The notes under the pieces are model-generated. The model ran no database searches, was not told the DNA's origin, and saw only the letters and a list, made by a program, of their open reading frames with translations. From Actinomycetota bacterium (lineage in GTDB: Bacteria; Actinomycetota; Actinomycetes; Propionibacteriales; Nocardioidaceae): a DNA stretch of 64,000 nt. Location of the stretch: NCBI GenBank assembly GCA_009701885.1, contig WLJH01000005.1, forward strand, positions 1 through 64,000. Direction: 5' to 3'. A program made the position numbers and the translations under genes. Positions 57,016-64,000 of the stretch are shown in pieces (within the stretch, counting starts at the first letter, position 1; every line of letters starts with the position of its first letter).

Positions 57016-58967
57016 CCGCGCACCGTGATCTCGGCGACCTCGGCCCGCCAGCCGTCGGGTACCTCGGGCAGGTCGGTGAACCAGACGGTGAGGTAGCGGC
57101 CCTGGGTCGGCTCGTCGAGCTCGACGGTCTCCTCCGGTCCGCCGGACACCTGGCCGACCGGCTCGAGCCCTCCGGCGACGGGGTCGCCCCCGGGCGCCTG
57201 CTCGGTGAGGTAGAGCGAGAGCCCGGTCGGCGCCCCGACGAGCTGCAGGTCCACGGCGCGGACCTCCTGGCTGTCCCCGAGGTCCAGCACCAGGCCGACG
57301 CCGGTCTTCAGACCGGCCGGCCCGAAGTCCTGGAGGTAGGTCGCGGTGCGCCAGGTCGTGGCGGGGTCCCGGTCGACGACCAGCGGCAGGCTGTCGGGGT
57401 TCTCCTCGCCGTCCTCGCCCTGGGGGTCCAGGTCGTTCACGCCGGCGACGTCGAGAGGGCGGGCCGGGGCGGCGGAGGTGCGGTCGGAGGGGGAGGCCGA
57501 GCCCTGGTCGTCGGGGACGGTGCCGAGCGGGGTCCGGCCGCGGCCGAGGTTGAAGGCCACGACGACCGCCACCAGGACCACCATCGCGGCGAGCAGCACG
57601 GCGGCGAGACGGAAGGTGTTGCGCCCGGGCACCTCGTCCTCGACCACGGGGGCGGTGCCGGTGGGCCAGCCGGTGTCCACCAGGCCGTGCGCGCCGGTCG
57701 GGTAGCCCGAGTGGCCCGGGTGACCCGGGTGCCCCGTGTGGTGGCCGGTGTCGGTGTCCCACGGCCAGTACGACGCCGAGCCGGTGCTCGGCGCGGGGAC
57801 CCGGCTGCGGCGTACCGGGGCGCCCTCGGGCGGGTCGGGCGCGAAGAGGGGACGGGCCGGGGGCTCCTCGAACGGCGGCGGCGGGCTGGCCGGGCGGGCC
57901 TCGGGGTCGGCGAGGAACCCCGGCAGCTCGGCCTGGGTGATCTCGCCGGTCGTCTCGGCGGGCGGGCCGTCGTCGGTCCTCCCGTCGGGTGCCTGGTCGG
58001 GCGCCTCGTCGGACGCCGTGCTCGCCGCGGCCGGCGACGCGGGTGCGGTGGTGTCGGCGTGGGGGTCGCGCACGGCGAACTCCGGCACCTGCGGCAGCAC
58101 GACGGTCTCGTGGCCGCGGCTGACCAGCCGGGAGACCATCGACTCCTGGATGCCGACCGGGTCACCGACGAAGTCCTCGAGCGCCTCGCGCACCTGGGAG
58201 GCCGGGACGCTGCGACCGGGACGCGGGTGGAGCACCTCGTCGCACAGGCTGTCCAGCTCGCGTGGGATGCCGGCGCGCACCTGCCGGGGCCGCAGCACCC
58301 GGTCGTGGTCCGTGGGGGCCGGCGGCACCGCCGAGCCGGAGCGACCGGCCCAGCGACCGGTGAGCGCGGCGTACAGCAGGCCGGCGAGGTCGACCACGTC
58401 GCCCTCGGCGCTGCCCTCGGAGCACCCGTGCAGGGCAGCGTCGACCGACCAGCCGATGACCCGGACGGCCCCGGAGGTGTCGACGAGGAGGTTCTCGGGG
58501 TTGAGCCGACCGTGGGGGACGCCTGCGGCGTGGGCGACGGAGCACGCCGCGGCGACCTCGCCCACCAGCCAGGCGGCCCGTCGCGGCGCGAGCGGCCCGC
58601 CGGTGGCGAGCATGATGTCGAGCGACGTGCCCGAGCCCCACTCGTTGACGACGTAGCAGAGACCGGCGCTGCGCTCGGCGTCGAGCACCCGCAGGATGTG
58701 CGGGTCGAGCACCGTCGCCGAGCGACGCGCCGCGGCGAGCAGCCCCTCGGCCCGCGGGTCGTCGGCGCTGATGACGTGGAGCGCCACGTGCCGCTCCAGC
58801 ACCCGGTCGTGGGCTCGCCAGAACCGGCCGTCCCCGCTCTCGCTCAGCAGATCGACCAGGCGGTACCGGTCCGCGAGGACGTCTCCGGGCCGGATCGAGG
58901 CGGGCACGCGGCTCCCTGGGGCGGCTGGTTCGGGTGGGTCAGGTCGGTCAGGTGGCTCGGGGGCCAT
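57012..58967 (-). CDS. MviN-associated pseudokinase with transmembrane and discoidin-like domains
   Basis: A 651-aa protein: kinase-like domain (about 30-280) that lacks the catalytic signature, since the HRD-x-K-x-x-N motif reads HGRLNPENLL and DFG is IGW; a Pro-rich linker; a transmembrane helix in FRLAAVLLAAMVVLVAVVVAF; and an extracellular C-terminal domain of F5/8-type (TTWRTATYLQDFGPAGLKTG, VRAVDLQLVG). In M. tuberculosis the same parts are fused to MurJ in one protein (Rv3910), where the phosphorylated pseudokinase recruits FhaA. Here it is a separate gene just after murJ. The start is uncertain: an upstream GTG would add 23 residues. Confidence 0.82.
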   Translation of the reverse strand: MAPEPPDRPDPPEPAAPGSRVPASIRPGDVLADRYRLVDLLSESGDGRFWRAHDRVLERHVALHVISADDPRAEGLLAAARRSATVLDPHILRVLDAERSAGLCYVVNEWGSGTSLDIMLATGGPLAPRRAAWLVGEVAAACSVAHAAGVPHGRLNPENLLVDTSGAVRVIGWSVDAALHGCSEGSAEGDVVDLAGLLYAALTGRWAGRSGSAVPPAPTDHDRVLRPRQVRAGIPRELDSLCDEVLHPRPGRSVPASQVREALEDFVGDPVGIQESMVSRLVSRGHETVVLPQVPEFAVRDPHADTTAPASPAAASTASDEAPDQAPDGRTDDGPPAETTGEITQAELPGFLADPEARPASPPPPFEEPPARPLFAPDPPEGAPVRRSRVPAPSTGSASYWPWDTDTGHHTGHPGHPGHSGYPTGAHGLVDTGWPTGTAPVVEDEVPGRNTFRLAAVLLAAMVVLVAVVVAFNLGRGRTPLGTVPDDQGSASPSDRTSAAPARPLDVAGVNDLDPQGEDGEENPDSLPLVVDRDPATTWRTATYLQDFGPAGLKTGVGLVLDLGDSQEVRAVDLQLVGAPTGLSLYLTEQAPGGDPVAGGLEPVGQVSGGPEETVELDEPTQGRYLTVWFTDLPEVPDGWRAEVAEITVRG

Positions 58968-59051
58968 CGTAGGGCGGTCGCGTCCGCCGCGTGGCGGGAC
59001 GGGTCGGCCGGTCCGCGCCCACCGGTCGGCGTCCACCGGTCCGGGCAGCGC

Positions 59052-60719
59052 TCACGAGCGCCGGGTGACGAGCGACAGGACGGCGGTGACCTCCCGCACG
59101 CGGAACGCCCGGGCCAGCGCGAGGAAGGCGAGCACGTCCACCCCGCCCACGACCGCGACCACCACGGCCGACCACGCCCGCCCGGGCAGCGGGGGCTCCT
59201 CGCCGGCCACGGCGTCCAGGCCCAGGTGGACCGCCCAGGCCAGCGCCGTCGAGAGCGCCACCACCAGGACGATGCGCACCGCGAACCGCAGCAGCCGGGC
59301 GCCGTCGAGGCCGCCGAGCCGGCGCGAGAGCACGCGGTAGGACAGCACCGCGCCGACGAGGTACGCCGCGCCGTACGCCACCACCAGGCCCGGCGAGGTC
59401 CACGCCGGACCGGTGGTCGTCACCACCGCGACCGCGACCGCGACGTTCGTGGCCGCGACCGCGCACTGGTTGAGGAAGACGGTGCGGGTCTGCTCCAGGG
59501 CGTAGAAGCCGCGGAGCACCAGGTAGTGCACGGTGAAGAAGAGGACCGCGGGACCGAAGAGGGCCAGCGTCGGGACGTAGTTGTCGACCGTGGCGGCCGC
59601 GGCGCCGTACCCCAGCAGCAGCCGGGCCAGCTCCGGGGCGAGCAGCGGCAGCAGGGCGGCGAAGGGGACCATCACCACCAGCGCGGTGCGCATGGTCGAG
59701 GACAGCGTCGAGCCGAGCCGGGCCAGGTCGCCGTCAGCCGCGGCCCGCGAGAGCCGGGGCAGGATCGCGGTCGCCAGCGACACAGTGATGACCGAGTGCG
59801 GGACCATCACGATGAGGAACGCCGAGGAGTAGACGGTGTAGCCGGTCCCGTCGGCCGCGCCCGCCCCGGTGCCGGTCGAGGCCAGCCGCACCACCACGGT
59901 GTAGGCCAGCTGGTTCACCACGACGAAGAGGACGGTCCACGTGCCGAGCCGCAGCGTGTGGCCCAGGCCGGTGTCCCTGAAGTCGAAGCGGGGGCGGTAG
60001 CGGAAGCCGGCGGCGCGCAGGTAGGGCACCAGCACGAGCAGCTGCACGGCGATGCCGAGCGTCGAGCCGATGCCGAGCAGCAGCTCCTGGCCGGTGGTGA
60101 AGCCGCCGCGCTGCTCGGCCTCCGTGGCCGCCCCGAACACCACGAGGTAGACCACCAGCGTGGCGACCGAGATGACGTTGTTGGCGATCGGCGCCCACAT
60201 CATCGGCCCGAAGCGCTGGCGGCTGTTGAGGATCTGCCCGACCAGCACGAACATCCCGTAGAAGAAGACCTGCGGCAGGCACAGCCGGGCGAAGGCCACG
60301 GTGGAGTCCAGCGCGTCCGGCGGCCAGGTGTCGGAGGTGTAGAGGTCGACGACCCAGGGTGCGGCGGCGACGAGCACCAGGGTCACGGCCGCCAGGAAGA
60401 GTGCGGCGAGCGTGACGACCCGGTTGGTGTAGGCCTCGCCTCCGTCGGGGTCGTGCGACATCGCCCGCACCAGCTGCGGCACGAGCACGGCGTTGAAGAC
60501 GCCGCCGGCCAGCAGGATGTAGAGCATGTTCGGGATCGTGTTGGCGATCGTGAACACGTCGGCGTGCACCAGGTTGCCCAGGGCCGCGGCCAGCAGGATC
60601 GAACGGATGAAGCCCGAGAGCCGGGAGAAGGTCGTACCCGCGGCCATCACTGCGGAGCTGGAGAGGATCGAGCGCTGCTCCTCGCCCGGGTCCTCCGCCG
60701 GGGGCGCCTGACCGCTCAC
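59052..60719 (-). CDS. murJ: Lipid II flippase MurJ (MviN)
   Basis: Moves lipid II across the membrane for peptidoglycan growth. The 555-aa MATE-like protein has about 14 hydrophobic helices; typical parts are VMAAGTTFSRLSGFIRSILLAAALG, NTIPNMLYILLAGGVFNAVLVPQLVRA and FGPAVLFFTVHYLVLRGFYALEQTRT. The fusion partner domain of mycobacterial MviN is missing at the C-terminus, which ends with a helix and a basic TRRS tail. GTG start; the stop of DUF6049 lies ten bases upstream, so they are probably co-transcribed. Confidence 0.95.
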   Translation of the reverse strand: MSGQAPPAEDPGEEQRSILSSSAVMAAGTTFSRLSGFIRSILLAAALGNLVHADVFTIANTIPNMLYILLAGGVFNAVLVPQLVRAMSHDPDGGEAYTNRVVTLAALFLAAVTLVLVAAAPWVVDLYTSDTWPPDALDSTVAFARLCLPQVFFYGMFVLVGQILNSRQRFGPMMWAPIANNVISVATLVVYLVVFGAATEAEQRGGFTTGQELLLGIGSTLGIAVQLLVLVPYLRAAGFRYRPRFDFRDTGLGHTLRLGTWTVLFVVVNQLAYTVVVRLASTGTGAGAADGTGYTVYSSAFLIVMVPHSVITVSLATAILPRLSRAAADGDLARLGSTLSSTMRTALVVMVPFAALLPLLAPELARLLLGYGAAAATVDNYVPTLALFGPAVLFFTVHYLVLRGFYALEQTRTVFLNQCAVAATNVAVAVAVVTTTGPAWTSPGLVVAYGAAYLVGAVLSYRVLSRRLGGLDGARLLRFAVRIVLVVALSTALAWAVHLGLDAVAGEEPPLPGRAWSAVVVAVVGGVDVLAFLALARAFRVREVTAVLSLVTRRS

Positions 60720-60729
60720 CGTCGCGGCC

Positions 60730-63141
60730 TCACGGGCCCGCCGTGCGGCGGGCCTCGCGCACGCGCCGCACCACGCGCAGGCCGATCATCCCGAAGAGCA
60801 GCACCGCGCCGCTGCCCATGATCAGCCAGATGACGTTGCTGACCTGCGCCGAGCGGATCGGCAGCTCGGCGCGCGCGCCGAGGGGCTCGCCGGAGGGCGA
60901 GGTGACCAGCAGCGACACGTTGTGGACGGCCTGACGGCTGGTGCTCGCCTCGAGCAGCACCGACGCCCGGCCATCGGCGCCGACCTCGATCTCGTCGGGC
61001 ACGGTGAGCGACATCGGCAGGTCGGACTGAGCGTCGAGGCGCACCGTCACCGGCTGGTCGAGGTCGTTGACGACGGTGACGGGCAGCCGGCCGCTGAGGC
61101 TGGAGAGCGTCACCCCGGGCGGGGTGGTGACGCGGACCTGCTCCAGCAGCCCGCGCACCTGCGCGGTCGCCGCCTCGGCCGACGTGCGGGCGGTCGTGCG
61201 CACGGGGCGGGTGGTGTACGACGCCGCCGCGAGCGCCTCACCGGCCAGCACGTCGCCGACTCGGTCGTTGAGGGCCAGCACCTCCTCCAGCACCTGGCCG
61301 GCGGCGACCTGGTCCTCCACGGCGCGCACCATCGCCGGGCTCAGCTCGGCGACCTCCTGGGAGCCGGGGTAGCGCAGGGAGGCGGGGTCGACCTTGGCCG
61401 GTTCCACGCCCGCGACCGCGTCGGCCACGGTGTCGAGGTCGACCCACGTGGTGTCCAGGGGCGGCAGCAGCGCCTCGGGGTCGTCGGGAGACCAGCCGGG
61501 GGGCAGCACCACGACCAGCGGCTGGGGCTCGTCCTGCAGGAACCGCACGGCCGCCTCGCTCAAGATGCGCTGGCGCACCGAGACGGTGCTCAGGCGCCGA
61601 CCCGGACCGGGTCCACCCTGGGCGGCGCCGGAGGAGGCGACCACGACCGTGCGGCCGTCGACGGAGGCCAGCGCGGGGGCGGTCCCGTCGCGACCGGTGC
61701 CGACCTCGAGGTCGGTGAGGAGCAGCGTCTCCTCCGGGGACGCCATTGCGACCGCGTCGGCGTCGAGGTAGCCCAGCGGTGAGGAGATCCCCGGCTCGGT
61801 CGCGACCTCCGTCTCGGGGAGCCCGGGCAGGGTCGCGCCAGCCAGCTCGCGGGCCCGGGCGTAGAGCTCGGGGGCGCGCTCGGCGGCGCCGGAGACGTCG
61901 AGGTCGCCGAAGGGCAGGGCCAGCACCTGCTGGGTGCCGCTCAGCGCTGCGGTGAGGCCGTCGAGCCAGTCGGCGGCGACCCGGGCGGCGGCCCGGGCCT
62001 CGGGGTCGAGGTCCTCGGGGTCCACCGGTTCGGGCACCAGGCTCGTCGAGGGGCTGGGCGACGCCGAGTCGTCCGCGCCGTCCGAGCCGTCCGGGCTCCC
62101 GGAGCCGTCGCCGCTCCCGGTGGTGTCCTCGGACGCATCGGTGCTCGTGCTGCCGCTCGGGGAGCCGTCGGTCCCGGTGGGCTCGGGCGGCTCCTCCTCG
62201 CCGGTCGCCGGGTCGACGGTCGGCTCGATCGAGCGGGGCGGGTTGCCGGCGGCGAGCTGGGCAGCCGCCGTGGTGAGGGCGGGATCGACCAGCCAGGTCA
62301 GCGGCGACCCGCCGCCTGCCGCCGCGGAGTCCACCAGTCGCCCGACGGTGCCGTCCGGCCCGAGCTCCTCGATCCACTCCTGGGTCTCGGCGAGGCTGCC
62401 GTCGGCGCGGTGCAGCACCCGGCGGCGGATCGGCACCACGACCGCGACGGGCACCGGCTCGACCACGCTCGCGCCGTCGGGGCGCCGGCCCTGCGCGGGC
62501 GGCTGGTCGACCAGGGGCAGGAACGTGCGGGCGCGGCCGTCGGCGGTCGAGTCACGACCCGCGGTGTCCTGTCCGAGCACGTGCACGGCGAACCAGTACA
62601 CCCCGCGCTCGGCCACGCCGAGGCGCGAGCGGGCCACGGTGAAGGAGTACGACGCGGTGGCGCCGGGCTCGAGCCGGTCGACGACGGCGTACGGACCCGG
62701 GTCGGTGACGCGCTCGCCGACGAAGCCGAGCGGGTCGCTGCGTCGGGCCGCGCGGAGCTCGGCGGCCGTGGTCATGGGGGCGTCGCCGATGACGGGGTAG
62801 AGGTTGAGCGTCGTCCAGGTCTCGTCGTCGACGTTGGTGACCGTCCCGCTGACCTCGACCGTGCCGACGCCGGGGATCTCGCCGGGGGTCAGCTCCTCGA
62901 TGGTCACCTGGAGGGGCTCGAGCGGCTCGCGGTCGACGGTGCGCCGGGTGGTGGGCAAGGCGTGCGCGGGGGCCGTCGTCGCCGGGGCGGCGGACGCGGC
63001 GAGCAGCCCGCCGGCGGACGCGCGACTGCTGCTCGACGGGGTCGCGCCGACGGCTCCGGGCAGCGCCGAGAGCGCCAGGACGCCGGCCGCCACGAGGGTC
63101 GCGAGCCCGCGCAGAGCAGGCGTCGACGACCGGGGGACCAC
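60730..63141 (-). CDS. DUF6049 family secreted/membrane protein
   Basis: An 803-aa surface protein: signal sequence (about 1-33, ending LPGAVGA), a long extracytoplasmic part with immunoglobulin-like beta blocks and a Ser/Asp-rich linker (GSGDGSGSPDGSDG), and a C-terminal anchor IWLIMGSGAVLLFGMIGLRV followed by basic residues. It corresponds to Rv3909, which lies next to the MviN gene in mycobacteria; a role with MurJ is suspected by position only. The GTG start is six bases after TATCCT, so the mRNA may be leaderless. Confidence 0.85.
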   Translation of the reverse strand: MVPRSSTPALRGLATLVAAGVLALSALPGAVGATPSSSSRASAGGLLAASAAPATTAPAHALPTTRRTVDREPLEPLQVTIEELTPGEIPGVGTVEVSGTVTNVDDETWTTLNLYPVIGDAPMTTAAELRAARRSDPLGFVGERVTDPGPYAVVDRLEPGATASYSFTVARSRLGVAERGVYWFAVHVLGQDTAGRDSTADGRARTFLPLVDQPPAQGRRPDGASVVEPVPVAVVVPIRRRVLHRADGSLAETQEWIEELGPDGTVGRLVDSAAAGGGSPLTWLVDPALTTAAAQLAAGNPPRSIEPTVDPATGEEEPPEPTGTDGSPSGSTSTDASEDTTGSGDGSGSPDGSDGADDSASPSPSTSLVPEPVDPEDLDPEARAAARVAADWLDGLTAALSGTQQVLALPFGDLDVSGAAERAPELYARARELAGATLPGLPETEVATEPGISSPLGYLDADAVAMASPEETLLLTDLEVGTGRDGTAPALASVDGRTVVVASSGAAQGGPGPGRRLSTVSVRQRILSEAAVRFLQDEPQPLVVVLPPGWSPDDPEALLPPLDTTWVDLDTVADAVAGVEPAKVDPASLRYPGSQEVAELSPAMVRAVEDQVAAGQVLEEVLALNDRVGDVLAGEALAAASYTTRPVRTTARTSAEAATAQVRGLLEQVRVTTPPGVTLSSLSGRLPVTVVNDLDQPVTVRLDAQSDLPMSLTVPDEIEVGADGRASVLLEASTSRQAVHNVSLLVTSPSGEPLGARAELPIRSAQVSNVIWLIMGSGAVLLFGMIGLRVVRRVREARRTAGP

Positions 63142-63147
63142 CCGCCG

Positions 63148-63153
63148 AGGATA
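63148..63153 (-). promoter_or_regulatory. -10 hexamer TATCCT for the DUF6049-murJ unit
   Basis: TATCCT is six bases before the GTG start and fits the TANNNT consensus. The DUF6049, murJ, pseudokinase and sigM genes may share it. Confidence 0.5.
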
Positions 63154-63256
63154 GTTGCTGCGACCAGCCGCCCCTGCGCACCGGGCCGGGGCCGTGTCCC
63201 TGGTCACGCCTGCTGCCCGAGGCCCGCCCCGTCCGCCTCCAGCCGTGACGCGACCT

Positions 63257-63304
63257 GTGGCCCGGACGGTGGCCCGGACGGTGGCCCGGACGGTGGCCCG
63301 GACC
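63257..63304. repeat. Four tandem copies of GTGGCCCGGACG
   Basis: A 12-bp perfect array (last copy ends in C) between the divergent DUF6049 and pcnA genes. It translates to a TVRA repeat only in the shadow frame and is non-coding here. Confidence 0.85.
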
Positions 63305-63350
63305 TTCCGGGGCGGTCGCCGGCATTCGTCGGCACCCCGGAGCGACGCCC

Positions 63351-63356
63351 TAGACT
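63351..63356 (+). promoter_or_regulatory. -10 hexamer TAGACT for pcnA
   Basis: TAGACT ends eight bases before the pcnA GTG, close to leaderless spacing. Confidence 0.45.
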
Positions 63357-63364
63357 GCTCGCCC

Positions 63365-64000
63365 GTGTCCCCCGCAGATCCGGCTCCCCTGAGCATCGTC
63401 GAGGTGCAGCGCTCGGTGGCCGAGGAGCTCGACCGGTTGGCCCCCGTGATCGACGAGCTCGGGCGCCGCTTCGCCGACGCCGGCCACGAGCTGGCCCTGG
63501 TCGGCGGCCCGGTCCGCGACGCGATGCTCGGGCGCCACCACCACGACCTGGACTTCACCACCTCCGCGCGCCCCGAGCAGACCGAGCGGCTGCTCCACGG
63601 CTGGGCCGACGCGTTGTGGGACGTCGGGCGCGACTTCGGCACGATCGGCTGCCGCCGCGGGGACTGGCAGGTCGAGATCACCACCTACCGCGCCGAGTCC
63701 TACGACCCGACGTCGCGCAAGCCCGAGGTGTCCTACGGCGACGACCTGGTCGGCGACCTGGGCCGGCGCGACTTCACCGTCAATGCCATGGCCGTGCGGC
63801 TGCCCTCCCGCGAGATCGAGGACCCGTACGGCGGCGTCGTCGACCTCGCGCACCGGGTGATCCGCACGCCGGGCACGCCCGAGGACTCCTTCTCCGACGA
63901 CCCGCTACGGATGATGCGTGCCGCACGCTTCGCCGCGCAGCTCGGCTTCGAGGTCGACCCGGGCGTGGTCGCGGCGATGAGCGCCATGGCCGAGCGGATC
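63365..64000 (+). CDS. pcnA: CCA tRNA nucleotidyltransferase (truncated by window end)
   Basis: Adds or repairs the 3' CCA of tRNAs. The visible 212 codons include the nucleotidyltransferase head VGGPVRDAMLGRHHHDLDFTT with the D-x-D metal site, EITTYRAESYD, GDLGRRDFTVNAMAV, and the neck region RTPGTPEDSFSDDPLRMMRAARFAAQLGFEV. It is divergent from DUF6049 and corresponds to Rv3907c. The mutT4 gene that separates the two in M. tuberculosis (Rv3908) is absent here. The end lies beyond the window. Confidence 0.95.
   Translation, partial: MSPADPAPLSIVEVQRSVAEELDRLAPVIDELGRRFADAGHELALVGGPVRDAMLGRHHHDLDFTTSARPEQTERLLHGWADALWDVGRDFGTIGCRRGDWQVEITTYRAESYDPTSRKPEVSYGDDLVGDLGRRDFTVNAMAVRLPSREIEDPYGGVVDLAHRVIRTPGTPEDSFSDDPLRMMRAARFAAQLGFEVDPGVVAAMSAMAERI

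Noticed and set aside
57687..60821. 1044-aa plus-strand open frame
   Set aside because: Antisense shadow of the pseudokinase and murJ genes, with Arg/Gly/His/Asp-rich composition and no motif.
63257..63304. TVRA repeat protein segment
   Set aside because: Only visible if DUF6049 is read from an upstream start across a promoter; treated as a non-coding repeat.

Overview
The window is a G+C-rich actinobacterial chromosome segment around the replication origin. Gene order (pknA/pknB, DUF881, crgA, ppiA, then alaT/ileT, DUF3566, gyrA, gyrB, DUF721, recF, gnd, dnaN, dnaA, rpmH, rnpA, yidD, yidC, jag, rsmG, parA, parB, then trxA, trxB, rsmA, sigM, murJ, DUF6049, pcnA) matches the origin region of mycobacteria and streptomycetes. 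Composition, protein style and dispersed repeats suggest the Propionibacteriales, most likely a Nocardioides-like member of the Nocardioidaceae. This placement is inference; no rRNA is present.

Layout. 1-6.7 kb: end of a PASTA-bearing PknA-like kinase, PknB, a DUF881 protein, an internally duplicated CrgA, a zinc-ribbon rhomboid protease, cyclophilin and a CwsA-like helical membrane protein, i.e. the growth and division signalling cluster. 6.8-15.6 kb: lipid-related and miscellaneous genes (acyltransferase, patatin, DUF3817, SURF1, FadR regulator with a fatty acid hydroxylase, a lipoprotein, a mevalonate-pathway HMG-CoA reductase, a pRiA4b ORF-3-like protein). 15.7-32.35 kb: an integrated mobilizable island of about 16.6 kb in the 3' end of tRNA-Ala(UGC), bounded by 48-bp direct repeats. 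It carries a tyrosine integrase, excisionase-like HTH proteins, a MobF-type relaxase-helicase, an Xre regulator, an uncharacterised small-protein/membrane-protein pair, and a tightly overlapping operon of MORC/MutL-type GHKL ATPase, Mrr-nuclease/SF2 helicase, an unknown 208-aa protein, Vsr-like nuclease and cytosine-C5 methyltransferase. A PD-(D/E)XK-like and a PIN-like gene lie just upstream of that operon. 32.3-45 kb: tRNA-Ala, DLW-39, tRNA-Ile, DUF3566, gyrase, DciA-like protein, RecF, Gnd, DnaN, candidate oriC and DnaA. 45-50.5 kb: rpmH-rnpA-yidD-yidC-jag-rsmG-parA-parB with two perfect parS sites. 50.7-64 kb: acyltransferase, aminotransferase, GNAT, thioredoxin pair, RsmA-like/SigM, a pseudokinase separate from MurJ, MurJ, DUF6049 and the start of pcnA.

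Working together: the origin half combines initiation (DnaA, DnaN, oriC boxes), segregation (ParABS), supercoiling (GyrAB) and envelope growth control (PknA/B, CrgA, MurJ plus pseudokinase, SigM). The island half is a self-contained mobile package whose main cargo looks like a restriction or anti-phage system built on a MORC-type ATPase. Many genes overlap by 4 bp (GTGA or ATGA), and several have a -10 hexamer 6-8 bases before the start codon, suggesting leaderless mRNAs. Starts were chosen by eye and are inferred.
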